The notes: generated from the sequence alone by a model not told the origin. Shown: positions 1 through 9,286, counted from the first letter of the stretch. The stretch is DNA of 64,000 nucleotides from Haloimpatiens sp042688525 (GCF_042688525.2 NZ_JBHWAB010000001.1:2790001-2854000), one strand, 5' to 3'. Translations and numbers: made by a program.

Positions 1-582
1 ATTTTCATTTATATAATCTAAAACTCTACCTATATTTTTATCATACTCAATATCACTTAACTCTTTATGATTTTCATTTCCTAAAAACATTCTATTTATA
101 TAAACCATAAACTGTAAAAACAATGCATTTCTAAGTATATAGCTTCCAAATTCACTACTTTTATAGGCCTCTTCAAGTTGATGTAATACACTATTTAGTA
201 TTTCTGAATTTAATCTAAGTAAATTAAATTTTTTCTTCGAAGCTTCTTTAAAACAAGTTAATAAATTACACTGATTTATATTATTTTCTTGTAAAAATGA
301 TGAGTTTACCCAAATTATTATTCTTTCATATGTTCCATTAGGATCTATTATAGCTTTATGTATATCATTACTACTTACTAATAATATATCTCTAGGCTTT
401 AATTTATAAGCTTTCCCCTCTATTAAATAAGTTACATTACCTGAAAGAAATATAATTATTTTATTAAAATCATGATAGTGAAATTCAAATTTTATACCTT
501 TTTTATCTTTTAAATGAAAAAATAAAAAATCTTCATTTAAATAACCTTTTCTATTTCTTATAATATTTTTTTCTTTTTTCAT
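1..582 (-). CDS. AraC-family transcriptional regulator, N-terminal part (runs off the left edge)
   Basis: The frame is open from an ATG at 582 to the first base, giving 194 codons with no stop, so the C-terminal part lies outside the window. The N-terminal third looks like an AraC-type cupin sensor domain: it has the FHYHDFNKIIIFLSG and LKPRDILLVSSNDIHKA signatures of the beta-barrel that precedes a helix-turn-helix pair. The end of the visible part (IGRVLDYINEN) is typical of the linker just before the DNA-binding domain. The gene is divergent from asd, and two 17-bp direct repeats 21 bp apart lie between them, the usual geometry of AraC-type operators. The ligand is unknown. The HTH itself is not visible, so the family call rests on the cupin and the spacing. 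Confidence 0.75.
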   Translation of the reverse strand, partial: MKKEKNIIRNRKGYLNEDFLFFHLKDKKGIKFEFHYHDFNKIIIFLSGNVTYLIEGKAYKLKPRDILLVSSNDIHKAIIDPNGTYERIIIWVNSSFLQENNINQCNLLTCFKEASKKKFNLLRLNSEILNSVLHQLEEAYKSSEFGSYILRNALFLQFMVYINRMFLGNENHKELSDIEYDKNIGRVLDYINEN

Positions 583-637
583 AAAATTCCCTTCTCAAAA
601 CAAACATTTTATGTTACCCTAATAATTAAAATATTAT

Positions 638-675
638 AGCAGGTTTTGCAATATTTCAAGCAGTTTTAGCAATAT
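638..675 (+). promoter_or_regulatory. Putative AraC-type operator: two direct half-sites
   Basis: AGCAGGTTTTGCAATAT (638-654) is followed by AGCAGTTTTAGCAATAT (659-675). The start-to-start spacing of 21 bp is two helical turns. The second site abuts the position expected for the -35 of the asd promoter, where no good -35 hexamer is visible. This is the class II activator arrangement known for AraC/XylS regulators. Which protein binds is inferred from the divergent gene at 1-582. Confidence 0.5.
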
Positions 676-694
676 ACATAGTAAAAAATGCGAA

Positions 695-700
695 TATAAT
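695..700 (+). promoter_or_regulatory. Putative -10 element of the asd promoter
   Basis: TATAAT lies 26 bases before the asd start and just before the ribosome binding site AAAGGAGGT (711-719). The hexamer 17 bp upstream (ATATAC) is a poor -35, which fits a promoter that needs an activator. Confidence 0.4.
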
Positions 701-726
701 GATATTAATTAAAGGAGGTATATCTT

Positions 727-1809
727 ATGAACAAAAAACTTAAAGTAGGAATTCTTGGAGGTACTGGCTTTGTAGGACAGAGACTTGTAACTTTACTGGA
801 AGGTCACTCATATTTTGAAATTGTTGTAATTGCAGCAAGTAAAAAATCTGCAGGTAAATGTTATTATGAATGTATAAAAGATAGATGGAAATTAGACAAC
901 CCTATTCCTGAAAGTGTAAAAAATATAGTTGTTAAAGACATACATGAAATAGATGAGATAAGCAAAAAAGTAGACTTTGTATTTTGTGCTGTTAATATGC
1001 CTAAAAATGAAATTAAAGCATTAGAAGAAGCTTACGCAAAAAAAGAGATTCCTGTTATCTCTAATAACTCTGCACATAGAGATACTTCAGATGTTCCTGT
1101 TGTTATTCCTGAACTAAATCATGAACACTTAAAAATAATAGAAAAACAACGCAAAAGATTAGGAACAACGAAAGGATTTATAGCTACTAAACCTAATTGT
1201 TCAATTCAAAGCTATGTTCCTGCAATACATGCACTTATGAAATTCAAGCCAAAAAAAATATTAGTTTCTACTTATCAAGCTATATCTGGAAGTGGAAAAG
1301 TTTTTTCAGATTGGCCTGAAATAATTGATAATATTGTACCTTTTATAGGTGGAGAAGAAGAAAAAAGTGAACAAGAACCTTTAAAGATATGGGGACATAT
1401 TGAAAATAATAAAATAGTAAATGCAGTAGAACCTATAATTACATCTCAATGTATTCGTGTTCCTGTTTCAGATGGACACTTAGCTACTGTATTTGTATCT
1501 TTTGAAAATAAACCATCAAAAGAAGAAATATTAAATCTTTGGAAAGAGTATAAAGGAGAACCTCAAAAATTAAATCTTCCAAGTGCACCAAAGCAATTTT
1601 TAACTTATTTCGAAGAAGATGATAGACCTCAAACAAGACTAGATAGAAATATTGAAAATGGTATGGGAATATCTATTGGAAGATTACGAGAAGATACATT
1701 ATTTGATTATAAATTTGTATGCTTGTCTCATAATACTTTACGTGGTGCAGCTGGTGGTTCAGTTCTTACTGCTGAGCTTTTAAAAGAAATGGGATATTTA
1801 ACAAAATAA
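727..1809 (+). CDS. asd: Aspartate-semialdehyde dehydrogenase (archaeal/fungal-type)
   Basis: Converts aspartyl-4-phosphate with NADPH to aspartate 4-semialdehyde, the branch point to lysine/diaminopimelate, threonine and methionine. The N-terminus has the Rossmann motif GILGGTGFVGQRL. The catalytic cysteine lies in KPNCSIQ (about residue 157) and the downstream region has RVPVSDGHLATVF with the substrate-binding Arg and catalytic His. At 360 aa it fits the long archaeal/fungal subclass better than the classical E. coli type. The start follows a strong AAAGGAGGT. It stands alone, not with dap or thr genes, and appears to be controlled by the divergent AraC-type regulator, which is unusual for a housekeeping amino acid gene. 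A palindromic repeat follows directly. Confidence 0.92.
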   Translation: MNKKLKVGILGGTGFVGQRLVTLLEGHSYFEIVVIAASKKSAGKCYYECIKDRWKLDNPIPESVKNIVVKDIHEIDEISKKVDFVFCAVNMPKNEIKALEEAYAKKEIPVISNNSAHRDTSDVPVVIPELNHEHLKIIEKQRKRLGTTKGFIATKPNCSIQSYVPAIHALMKFKPKKILVSTYQAISGSGKVFSDWPEIIDNIVPFIGGEEEKSEQEPLKIWGHIENNKIVNAVEPIITSQCIRVPVSDGHLATVFVSFENKPSKEEILNLWKEYKGEPQKLNLPSAPKQFLTYFEEDDRPQTRLDRNIENGMGISIGRLREDTLFDYKFVCLSHNTLRGAAGGSVLTAELLKEMGYLTK

Positions 1810-1843
1810 TTATTGGACAGTCCTTAAATTTTTATATATAATA

Positions 1844-1977
1844 CAACTTTCCCAGTAAAAAAATACTGCTTAGCGAAGAGAAATGATATATTGCGTAAGA
1901 AACATTTGAACAAAGTTTACAAATTCTAAGCAAGATATCATTTCACGCAGCAGCTATTTTTTATCTGCGAAAGTTGA
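1844..1977. repeat. Palindromic MITE-like repeat, copy 1 (full)
   Basis: An imperfect palindrome of about 134 bp. The left arm starts CAACTTTCCCAGTAAAAA and the right arm ends CATCTGCGAAAGTTG. Inner arms carry GAAATGATAT and ATATCATTTC. The same sequence recurs at 17101, 20467, 45805 and 58011 and as halves at 49640 and 57013. It lies between convergent genes (asd and the response regulator). Flanks are A/T-rich with TAAT words. Confidence 0.85.
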
Positions 1978-1987
1978 ATTAATAATT

Positions 1988-2680
1988 TTATACTTTTTTC
2001 ATTTTATATTTGTGCTGTGGTCTTCCCACTTTACCATATTCTATTACAATATCAAGCTTACCATTTTTATTCATATATTCTAGATATCTTCTAACTGTTA
2101 CTCTTGCCATTCCAAGATATTCTGCTAATTCCTCTGAGGTAAAATGTTTCCTATCCCATCTTATTAATGCATCCCAAATTTTGTTGTAAGTATGTTTACT
2201 TAACCCCTTTTCCAAATCATTTATATTGTCAATCTTTTGTTCAACTGTATTTCCACTCATTATATATTTATCAATTGTTTTTTGTTCTATCTCAGTACCA
2301 TTTTTAAACTTATTAAATCTTTCTTTATATTGAAGCAGAGCATCCTTATATCTATTAAAAGTGAATGGTTTTATTAAATAATCAATAGCACCATATCTAA
2401 ATGCTTCTTGAACTGATTCAATATTTTTTTCTGCAGTTATTAAAATTACATCACTTCTTATTTCTTCTTTTCTTATCCATTTTAACAAATCAATTCCATT
2501 ACCTTTTGGTAAAAATACGTCTAATAATATCAAATTTGGTTTAAGTTCTTTTATAGACTCTTTTGCCTTAGCTATTGAGTCTACTGATTTAATCAAATTA
2601 AATCCTTCTAATTTTTTTAGAAAATTGCTATTTATATATGTTACCATAGGATCATCTTCAACAATTAAAACATTAATCAC
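1988..2680 (-). CDS. CitB/DcuR-type response regulator
   Basis: The N-terminal receiver domain starts INVLIVEDDPMV with the acidic pair, has the phospho-acceptor Asp in LILLDVFLPKGNGIDLL (about residue 54) and Lys in YLIKPF. The C-terminus has a helix-turn-helix (SEELAEYLGMARVTVRRYLEYM) as in DcuR/CitB/MaeR. The start is a GTG placed 7 nt after AGGAGGTAACAAT. It follows the kinase gene by 4 nt, so the two are one operon. By family it should control C4-dicarboxylate or citrate metabolism. The likely targets are the malic enzyme and 2HCT transporter genes at 8.0-10.5 kb; that link is inferred. Confidence 0.88.
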   Translation of the reverse strand: MINVLIVEDDPMVTYINSNFLKKLEGFNLIKSVDSIAKAKESIKELKPNLILLDVFLPKGNGIDLLKWIRKEEIRSDVILITAEKNIESVQEAFRYGAIDYLIKPFTFNRYKDALLQYKERFNKFKNGTEIEQKTIDKYIMSGNTVEQKIDNINDLEKGLSKHTYNKIWDALIRWDRKHFTSEELAEYLGMARVTVRRYLEYMNKNGKLDIVIEYGKVGRPQHKYKMKKV

Positions 2681-2684
2681 ATTG

Positions 2685-4250
2685 TTACCTCCTAAACATA
2701 GGTAATTTTATAAACCACTGAGTACCATTATCTACATTAAAATTAATACTTCCCTTTGCCTCATCAATTATCTTTTTTGTAATATACATTCCATATCCTC
2801 TTTGCCCTTCTTTAGTTGTCACTCCTATATCATATATGTTTTCTCTTACTTTATCTGAAATTCCAGGTCCATTATCACTTACTTTTACTATTAGATTATC
2901 CTTTTGTTCGTATATACCAACTTTTATTAAACCAGTACCGTCATTTTTAACAACATCCAAAGAATTTTCTATTAAATTTCCAATTATTGTTCCAAGTTCT
3001 TCTGATGTCATATATTGTGGTAGTGTTTCTAATTTAGATTGTTTATCTATATAAAGTTTAACTTTATCCTCTTCTGCCTTGTTATATTTAGCTAATAATA
3101 ATCCTGCTATCATTGCATTTTTAATTTTATCTGTAAGAATATTACTTATAGTAGTTCTTTTTTCTACAGTTTTTAAAATGAACTTTAAAGCTTTATCATA
3201 TTCTTCAAGTTGTATAAGTCCAGATATTATATGGAGTTTATTCATAAATTCATGGTTTTGTGCTCTAAGAGAATTTAATATTTTCTTTATCCCTGTTAAC
3301 TCTTCTGCTAATTCTTTCACATCTGTTAAATCTTTAAAACTTACAACTGCTCCAACTACTTCATTTCTTTTATCCTTCATTGGTGTATAGTTACACATAA
3401 CAGTTAAACCTGGTTTTATTTTTACTTCCACATTATATAATGATTGTCCTTTTTTAATAACTTCATTAATTTTTTCTTCATATATATATTTGTTTATATT
3501 TTTACCTACATATTCTTCTTTTAATCCTATAATTAAGCTTGCACTTTCATTAAAAAATAATATTTTACCATCTTTATCTAATGCTAATATTCCTTCATGT
3601 ACACTCTGTAATATTGCTTCCTTTTCTCTTAATATCCATGCAATTTCCTTTGGTTCTAAACCAAAAATAGTTTTCTTAATATTATACGCAAGAGCTCCTC
3701 CACTAATGCCTCCTATAACCAATCCTAAAACTAAAAATGGCATAAAATTATTCATCTTTTTAAAAATTTCAGAATGCATTTTTTCTATAGACATTCCAAC
3801 AGAAATAGCACCTACCTGTTTCCCTTCTTTGTATATTGGTGCAAAAGCTCTCAATGATTTTCCTAAAGTTCCTTTAGCTTCAGATACATAAGTTTCTCCA
3901 TTTGTTAAAACCTTTTCTTCATCTCCGCCTTTAAATCTTTTCCCTATATTTTTTGGTACAGGATGAGAATATCTTATACCATTCATATCCATAACAACAA
4001 TAAATTCAACTTTGCTTTGTAATCTTATCTTCTCAATATCTTGTTGAATTTTTACTTCTCCATCCTTTTTCCCTACATTATTTTTTACCACATCTAATTC
4101 TGAAGCCATTATTGCCATTCTCATCAAATCTGAACTTCTCTGTTCTTTTAAAAGGCTCTTCATTTCTCTATAAGAAAGGATACTAATACTTCCAATTACA
4201 ACTAATAAAATAACTATTATTAATGCCGTAATTTTTTGTTGTAACTTCAT
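2685..4250 (-). CDS. CitA/DcuS-family sensor histidine kinase
   Basis: Membrane sensor of extracellular carboxylates. It has a first membrane segment near the start, an extracytoplasmic Cache/PAS-like domain (about 25-165), a second membrane segment, a cytoplasmic PAS domain, and a kinase core with the phospho-acceptor His in AQNHEFMNKLH and ATP-binding motifs NLIENSLDVV, DNGPGI and GYGMYI. An upstream ATG at 4286 exists, but the ATG at 4250 (MKLQQKI) sits 5 nt after AGAGAGGTG and is preferred. It is followed directly by its response regulator. The ligand is not shown by the sequence; malate or citrate is inferred from the transporter family nearby. Confidence 0.85.
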   Translation of the reverse strand: MKLQQKITALIIVILLVVIGSISILSYREMKSLLKEQRSSDLMRMAIMASELDVVKNNVGKKDGEVKIQQDIEKIRLQSKVEFIVVMDMNGIRYSHPVPKNIGKRFKGGDEEKVLTNGETYVSEAKGTLGKSLRAFAPIYKEGKQVGAISVGMSIEKMHSEIFKKMNNFMPFLVLGLVIGGISGGALAYNIKKTIFGLEPKEIAWILREKEAILQSVHEGILALDKDGKILFFNESASLIIGLKEEYVGKNINKYIYEEKINEVIKKGQSLYNVEVKIKPGLTVMCNYTPMKDKRNEVVGAVVSFKDLTDVKELAEELTGIKKILNSLRAQNHEFMNKLHIISGLIQLEEYDKALKFILKTVEKRTTISNILTDKIKNAMIAGLLLAKYNKAEEDKVKLYIDKQSKLETLPQYMTSEELGTIIGNLIENSLDVVKNDGTGLIKVGIYEQKDNLIVKVSDNGPGISDKVRENIYDIGVTTKEGQRGYGMYITKKIIDEAKGSINFNVDNGTQWFIKLPMFRR

Positions 4251-4438
4251 GTTACACCTCTCTTTATTATTAGTAATCTTGCTCAACTTTTGTATTTATT
4301 TAAATAATCTCTACTACAATTATTATTATTGTGCTAAATTTTAATAACTTTATTATTAGCATATATAACACCAAATATTATATTGATAAAATTCTATCTT
4401 ATTACCCAATTATTCAACACACTAATTTACCTGCAAAT

Positions 4439-4463
4439 AGAGATATGCCCTTTGCATATCTCT
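4439..4463 (-). terminator. Hairpin downstream of the rnf operon
   Basis: AGAGATATGC and GCATATCTCT form a perfect 10-bp stem just after rnfB. The tail on the minus strand is only weakly U-rich, so it may be a terminator or a 3' stabilising hairpin. Confidence 0.5.
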
Positions 4464-4471
4464 TAATTAAA

Positions 4472-4942
4472 TTATTTTTTTATAATGTTTTTCATAAAAC
4501 CTGTTGGACATTTTTTAACACAAAGCATGCACTTTACACATTTTTCTTCATCTACGTAAGGTACTTTATCTATTACTTTTATAGCATCTTTAGGACATGC
4601 TTTTTCACACAATTTACATCCTACACATACAGCTTCTTTCTTTTTCTCTTGTGATTTTTGCTTTATTCCTAATATATCTCTTATTTTATCAGTTGTATCT
4701 CCCTTTCCTACAGGACATGCATCTGGTGATGCTTCTTTGTTTACTATGGCTTCGGCACAAGCTTTACAACCTGCAAAACCACATGCTCCACAATTAGCTC
4801 CTGGTAGTACTTCTGTTATTTTTATTATTTTAGGATCAACTTTCACATCTAATTTTATAGAAGCTATACCAAGACCTACTCCAAAAATAATTCCTAATGC
4901 ACCTAAACTTAACGCCGAATATAATATATTTGTCATATCCAC
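4472..4942 (-). CDS. rnfB: Rnf complex iron-sulfur subunit RnfB (short form)
   Basis: Subunit of the ferredoxin:NAD+ oxidoreductase that couples electron flow to ion pumping. It has an N-terminal membrane segment (about 6-28), an Fes-type cluster motif GANCGACGFAGC with a later Cys (DACPVG), then two ferredoxin motifs, CVGCKLCEKACP and CVKCMLCVKKCP. At 156 aa it is shorter than many clostridial RnfB proteins, which carry extra ferredoxin domains, and nearer in size to the proteobacterial RsxB. It is last in the rnfDGEAB operon. Confidence 0.88.
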   Translation of the reverse strand: MDMTNILYSALSLGALGIIFGVGLGIASIKLDVKVDPKIIKITEVLPGANCGACGFAGCKACAEAIVNKEASPDACPVGKGDTTDKIRDILGIKQKSQEKKKEAVCVGCKLCEKACPKDAIKVIDKVPYVDEEKCVKCMLCVKKCPTGFMKNIIKK

Positions 4943-4954
4943 AATATCACCACC

Positions 4955-5530
4955 TTATTTCACTAATCCTTGAAATCCTAAAAATGCAATTGACATAAGT
5001 CCTGCTGAAATTAGTCCTATTGGTAATCCTTTAAGTGGTCTAGGTATATCACTTTTTTCCATTTTTTCTCTAATACCTGCAAATAAAACTATAGCAAGAG
5101 TATATCCAAAAGAAGCTCCTAATCCATTAACAACACTTTCTAAAAGTGTATAATTAGATTTCATATTTATTACAGAAACCCCTAAAACTGCACAGTTAGT
5201 TGTTATAAGTGGAAGAAATATTCCCAAAGCTTTATATAACGATGGACTATACTTTTTAATTATCATTTCAACTAATTGTACAAGTGATGCTATAACTAGT
5301 ACAAAAGCTATGGTGTAAAGATAAGTTATTTCTAATGGTTCTAATATCCAATGATAAACCATATATGACATAACAGAAGCTAAAGTCATTACAAATACTA
5401 CTGCACTTCCCATTCCAATGGAAGTTTTCAACTTTTTTGAAACTCCTAAAAAAGAACAAATACCCAGAAATTTAGATAAAACAAAATTGTTTACAAGCAT
5501 TGCACTAATGAATATGATAAATATCTTCAA
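4955..5530 (-). CDS. rnfA: Rnf complex membrane subunit RnfA
   Basis: A six-helix membrane protein of the ion-translocating Rnf/Nqr family, 191 aa, the usual size. The motifs VNNFVLSKFLGICSFLG and LPLITTNCAVLGV are characteristic; the conserved cysteines in them are known to hold an iron-sulfur cluster between RnfA and RnfE. It lies 12 nt upstream of rnfB and 37 nt after rnfE. Confidence 0.93.
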   Translation of the reverse strand: MKIFIIFISAMLVNNFVLSKFLGICSFLGVSKKLKTSIGMGSAVVFVMTLASVMSYMVYHWILEPLEITYLYTIAFVLVIASLVQLVEMIIKKYSPSLYKALGIFLPLITTNCAVLGVSVINMKSNYTLLESVVNGLGASFGYTLAIVLFAGIREKMEKSDIPRPLKGLPIGLISAGLMSIAFLGFQGLVK

Positions 5531-5567
5531 GAATTTACACCTTCCTTCCAGATTAAAATGTTTATAA

Positions 5568-6230
5568 TTATATTTCTATATTTCCTGAACATCCAGGACA
5601 TGTACTACAATCATGTTCAATGCAAGCATTATCCCCTTGTCTTTTTAACTTAATCCAATTTAAAATTGCAAGTAAAATTCCTAATGTTAAAAATGCACCT
5701 GGTGCCATAATCATAACCATAGCTGGTTTATATGCTGCAAACATTATTTTTATATCAAATATTTTGCCCGTTCCTAAAAGTTCACGAATCACTCCTAATA
5801 CAGTAAGAGATACAGTGAATCCTAATCCCATACCTATTGCATCAAATAAGGATTTTATAATATTATTTTTTGAAGCATAAGCTTCTGCTCTTCCAAGTAT
5901 TATGCAATTCACAACTATAAGAGGTATAAAAAGTCCCAATGATTTATATAATGAAGGTACATATCCTTGAAGAATAAATTCAACTACTGTAACAAAACTT
6001 GCTATTATTACAATATAAGAAGGTATACGAATCTCAGATGGAATTAATTTTCTTAAAAGAGAAACTACTATATTCGAACCTATTAAAACTGCTGTAGTTG
6101 CAAGTCCCATTCCAATTGCATTTTCTGCATTAGTTGTTACAGCAAGAGTAGGACACATAGCAAGGATTTGAACAAAAATTGGATTTTCTGTTATAATACC
6201 TTTTTTCAATCTATCAAATAAAACATTCAC
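5568..6230 (-). CDS. rnfE: Rnf complex membrane subunit RnfE
   Basis: Paralogue of RnfA with inverted topology; 220 aa with about six helices. It shows ENPIFVQILAMCPTLAVT and FIPLIVVNCIILGRAEAY, the two conserved Cys-bearing helices. The C-terminus carries an extra Cys-rich tail (ACIEHDCSTCPGCSGNI) that may bind metal; this is not part of the core fold. It starts at the last base of rnfG, suggesting translational coupling. Confidence 0.93.
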   Translation of the reverse strand: MNVLFDRLKKGIITENPIFVQILAMCPTLAVTTNAENAIGMGLATTAVLIGSNIVVSLLRKLIPSEIRIPSYIVIIASFVTVVEFILQGYVPSLYKSLGLFIPLIVVNCIILGRAEAYASKNNIIKSLFDAIGMGLGFTVSLTVLGVIRELLGTGKIFDIKIMFAAYKPAMVMIMAPGAFLTLGILLAILNWIKLKRQGDNACIEHDCSTCPGCSGNIEI

Positions 6231-6805
6231 TATTTATTACCTCCTTTCAAATTATTCTTATAAAAATTAGCTGCAGTATTTACACCATCAGTAACTGCTT
6301 TAGATGTAACTGTTGCACCCGTTATAGCTGATATTTCATTATCCTTTGATGCACTTCCTTTTATTACTTCAAGTGTGTTATCTGTACTTTTATCTTTATA
6401 TTGAGATCTAAATTCTTCTTTTTCAGCATTTGCTCCAAGTCCTGGGGTTTCTTGATGTTTTACTATATCTATACCTTGTACAGTTCCATCTTTAGAAATC
6501 CCAACTTTCATTTCAATTTTTCCTCCAAATCCTTTTGTTTCTAGAGTTATAGCATACCCAATAAGTTTGTCCTTTTCATATCCTTCACTTACTTTCTTTA
6601 TTCCTGAATCTGCAGGTATTTCTATACTAGAATCTTTGTACTCGGTTACACCTTTTAAAATTTCTACTTTGTTTTCTTGTTTTTGACTTTGTTCTGATTG
6701 CTTTGCTATTGCATCTTTTGTAGCCTCGTGTGCTACTCCTAATATAAGCCCTGCCATTGATGTTATTATAAATAGTATCAAACCTAACTTAATACTCTTT
6801 AACAA
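6230..6805 (-). CDS. rnfG: Rnf complex flavoprotein subunit RnfG
   Basis: A single N-terminal membrane helix followed by an extracytoplasmic FMN-binding domain. The covalent FMN-threonine motif is visible as ITGATVTS (about residue 164), and ETPGLGANA is the other family signature. 191 aa, the usual size. Adjacent to rnfD with no gap. Confidence 0.92.
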   Translation of the reverse strand: MLKSIKLGLILFIITSMAGLILGVAHEATKDAIAKQSEQSQKQENKVEILKGVTEYKDSSIEIPADSGIKKVSEGYEKDKLIGYAITLETKGFGGKIEMKVGISKDGTVQGIDIVKHQETPGLGANAEKEEFRSQYKDKSTDNTLEVIKGSASKDNEISAITGATVTSKAVTDGVNTAANFYKNNLKGGNK

Positions 6806-7702
6806 CTATTTCACCTCCAAAACCTTTGTTTTAACTGTAAATTTATCTATTAGAGGTACAAATAAATTCATTACCAAAATTGCATATGATACACCTTCAG
6901 GTGTTCCTCCATAAATTCTAAATATACTTGTAAATACACCACAACCTATACCCATAATGTATTGTCCTATTTTAGATTTTGGAGATGTAGAAGGATCTGT
7001 AGCCATATATATTGCTCCTAACATTAATCCTCCAATAAGTATTTCATATAACGGTTCTGTACTCATAATTCCATCTCTTCCTATCATCCAAGTTAAGAGA
7101 TAAACTGTTACTAAATATGAAACTGGTATTCTAAAACTTATTACCCTTCTCCATATTAAATAGATTCCACCTATTATAAGAGCCAAAGCACAAGTTTCTC
7201 CAATAGCTCCACCTGTATTTCCTATGAAGGCATTCCACATATCTGGAAGTGTACCACTTCCTTTTTTTATTATTTGAAGAGGAGTTGAAGCTGAAACCCC
7301 ATCTATTACCCATTTATTTACTTCTGAAGGCCAGGAAGCTACTAAAAATGCTCTAGCTGTTAGTACAGGATTCATAAAATTCTGACCAAATCCTCCGAAA
7401 AACTGTTTTACAATAATTACGGCAAATATCCCTCCAACTATTGGTATCCAAAAAGGAACTTCACTTGAAAGGTTTAATGCCAATAATATACCAGTAACCG
7501 CTGCACTTAAATCTTTTATAGTAACTTTTCTTTTTGTTAACTTTTGCCATGCATATTCTGAAAGCACACAAGTTAATACTGATATCAAAATTATTAAAAA
7601 TGCTCTTGTTTTAAAATAATATACACCTACAGCTACTGCTGGCATTAGTGCTATTAAAACGTCTTTCATAATATTTTCTGTTGATTTATTCAACGTTTTC
7701 AT
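6806..7702 (-). CDS. rnfD: Rnf complex membrane subunit RnfD
   Basis: Polytopic membrane subunit with covalently bound FMN. The flavin-attachment region is visible as DGVSASTPLQ, and FGGFGQNFMNPVL is a family signature. 298 aa, about eight to ten helices. It is the first gene of the operon here, preceded by GGAGGAAGTTC. In most clostridia rnfC comes directly before rnfD, but the 300 bp upstream contain no coding sequence for it. Confidence 0.92.
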   Translation of the reverse strand: MKTLNKSTENIMKDVLIALMPAVAVGVYYFKTRAFLIILISVLTCVLSEYAWQKLTKRKVTIKDLSAAVTGILLALNLSSEVPFWIPIVGGIFAVIIVKQFFGGFGQNFMNPVLTARAFLVASWPSEVNKWVIDGVSASTPLQIIKKGSGTLPDMWNAFIGNTGGAIGETCALALIIGGIYLIWRRVISFRIPVSYLVTVYLLTWMIGRDGIMSTEPLYEILIGGLMLGAIYMATDPSTSPKSKIGQYIMGIGCGVFTSIFRIYGGTPEGVSYAILVMNLFVPLIDKFTVKTKVLEVK

Positions 7703-8002
7703 GAACTTCCTCCTTTATCTATATATTGTATTCCTTACTACAAAACGTTGTTTATTGTACTAACATAATACAGTAAAACAAATATAAAATATATATTTAG
7801 TACATACAAAATACTTAAAATCTTTTTGTTCATGAGAACTATTTTTAACTCAATTTTCTCAGTTAATAAATCTAAACTACAATAAAGTAAAACTTGTTTT
7901 AGACAGATTTTATACTACATCTATGACAAAGTTTGATAAAATAAAAAACTTCCTAATATTAAGGAAGTTTTTTATTTTATTTGGGAGAATTCTATATTTA
8001 TA
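7703..8002. other. Intergenic region upstream of rnfD
   Basis: About 300 bp with no supportable gene; in particular no rnfC. It should hold the rnf promoter; no convincing -35/-10 pair stands out in this very AT-rich stretch. At the right end is the terminator of the 2HCT transporter gene. Confidence 0.6.
7943..7980 (-). terminator. Rho-independent terminator, bidirectional
   Basis: AAAACTTCCT and AGGAAGTTTT form the stem around a short AATATTA loop, with A/T runs on both sides. It lies 22 bp after the transporter stop codon and separates that operon from rnf. Confidence 0.85.
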
Positions 8003-9286
8003 CTATATCAATTTTAATAGTATACTTGCTAATATCAGTATGAATGCACCACCTATTCTTGACGAAATTTGTGCAAAAGGCATAAGCTTCATACGTTTTG
8101 ATGCTGATAAAACAGCAACGTCTCCTGTACCACCCATATTTGCCATACATAATCCTGCTGTTATTGAAGCTTCTATTGGATAGAATCCTACTAATCTTCC
8201 TACTACTCCAGAACCTATAGCAACTCCAATTACTGTAACAGCTACAAGTATTACATATTGAATACTAAATGCTGAAATTACTTGTGATAGATTTGTATAT
8301 GCAACTCCAATACCTACTAATAGTACAGCAGTAAAATTAGTCATAACAAACTGGAACCACTGATGTGCTGCTTTTTCATATTTTCTTGGCATTATTCCCA
8401 TTATTTTAACTGCTGCAACAGATAAAATCATCCATGCATAAGAGTGTATACTAGGAACATATTTGTGTAAAATTGTTCCTAATGTATAAAATGCAACTGC
8501 CATAAATATACCTATTCCTAATTTTTTAAACTCAATTTTTTCTTCTTCCTCTTTTTCTTCTACAACAACCTTACTACTATCAATCATTAACGCACCATTT
8601 CCAGTTAAAGAAGGTTTAATTTTACCAAGTCTGTCTAATAATCCACCAACAACTATAGATAAGGCATTACCCATAGCAACTGCAGGAACCATAATTGAAA
8701 GCATTTCCGCTGGTGTTTTTCCCATACCTGTACCAAAAATCTTTGAAAGTGGTACTGCACCTGCTCCCATACCTCCACCTACAATTGGTACTCCAATAAA
8801 TAATATTGCTTCTTTAGCTCCATAACCTATCAAAGCTCCAGTAATTCCTACTAATAATAATGAAACAATAACTCCTCCAATAATAGCTGGTAAATATCTA
8901 ACTGAAGCTTTAATTAAAAGTTTTCTATTCATACCTAATATACTACCTGTTATTAATGCGGCAATATAAAAATTCAAAAATCCTCCTGCCTTCATAAAAG
9001 TAGTCACATTCTCTACTGCTTCTTTAGGTAATACTTTATAAGTAACTAATGCAGCAGATGCAAATATAATTACTATTGGTCCACCACCTAAATAATCTTT
9101 TATAATAGGAGTTTTATTACCTATTAAATTTAATACAGTTCCTAGTACCATCATTAAAGCAAATGCACCAATCATACCTTTTGGAAGTACTTTCAAATAC
9201 GTAGCAGCTAAAATAATAGCTGAAAGTATTGCAAAAATCCATACTGGAAGTCCCATTAATGTAAATTTTGATTCACTTTTCATCAT
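8003..9286 (-). CDS. 2-hydroxycarboxylate transporter (malate/citrate:Na+ symporter family)
   Basis: A membrane carrier of the 2HCT family (CitS, MaeN, CitP), 427 aa. The two reentrant-loop GGXG motifs are visible in VPIVGGGMGAGAVPLS and MANMGGTGDVAVLSA, in the two inverted halves. It should import malate or citrate with sodium ions or protons. It is 26 nt downstream of the malic enzyme gene, which favours malate as substrate. Likely regulated by the CitA/DcuS-type system at 2.0-4.3 kb (inferred). Confidence 0.9.
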   Translation of the reverse strand: MMKSESKFTLMGLPVWIFAILSAIILAATYLKVLPKGMIGAFALMMVLGTVLNLIGNKTPIIKDYLGGGPIVIIFASAALVTYKVLPKEAVENVTTFMKAGGFLNFYIAALITGSILGMNRKLLIKASVRYLPAIIGGVIVSLLLVGITGALIGYGAKEAILFIGVPIVGGGMGAGAVPLSKIFGTGMGKTPAEMLSIMVPAVAMGNALSIVVGGLLDRLGKIKPSLTGNGALMIDSSKVVVEEKEEEEKIEFKKLGIGIFMAVAFYTLGTILHKYVPSIHSYAWMILSVAAVKIMGIMPRKYEKAAHQWFQFVMTNFTAVLLVGIGVAYTNLSQVISAFSIQYVILVAVTVIGVAIGSGVVGRLVGFYPIEASITAGLCMANMGGTGDVAVLSASKRMKLMPFAQISSRIGGAFILILASILLKLI

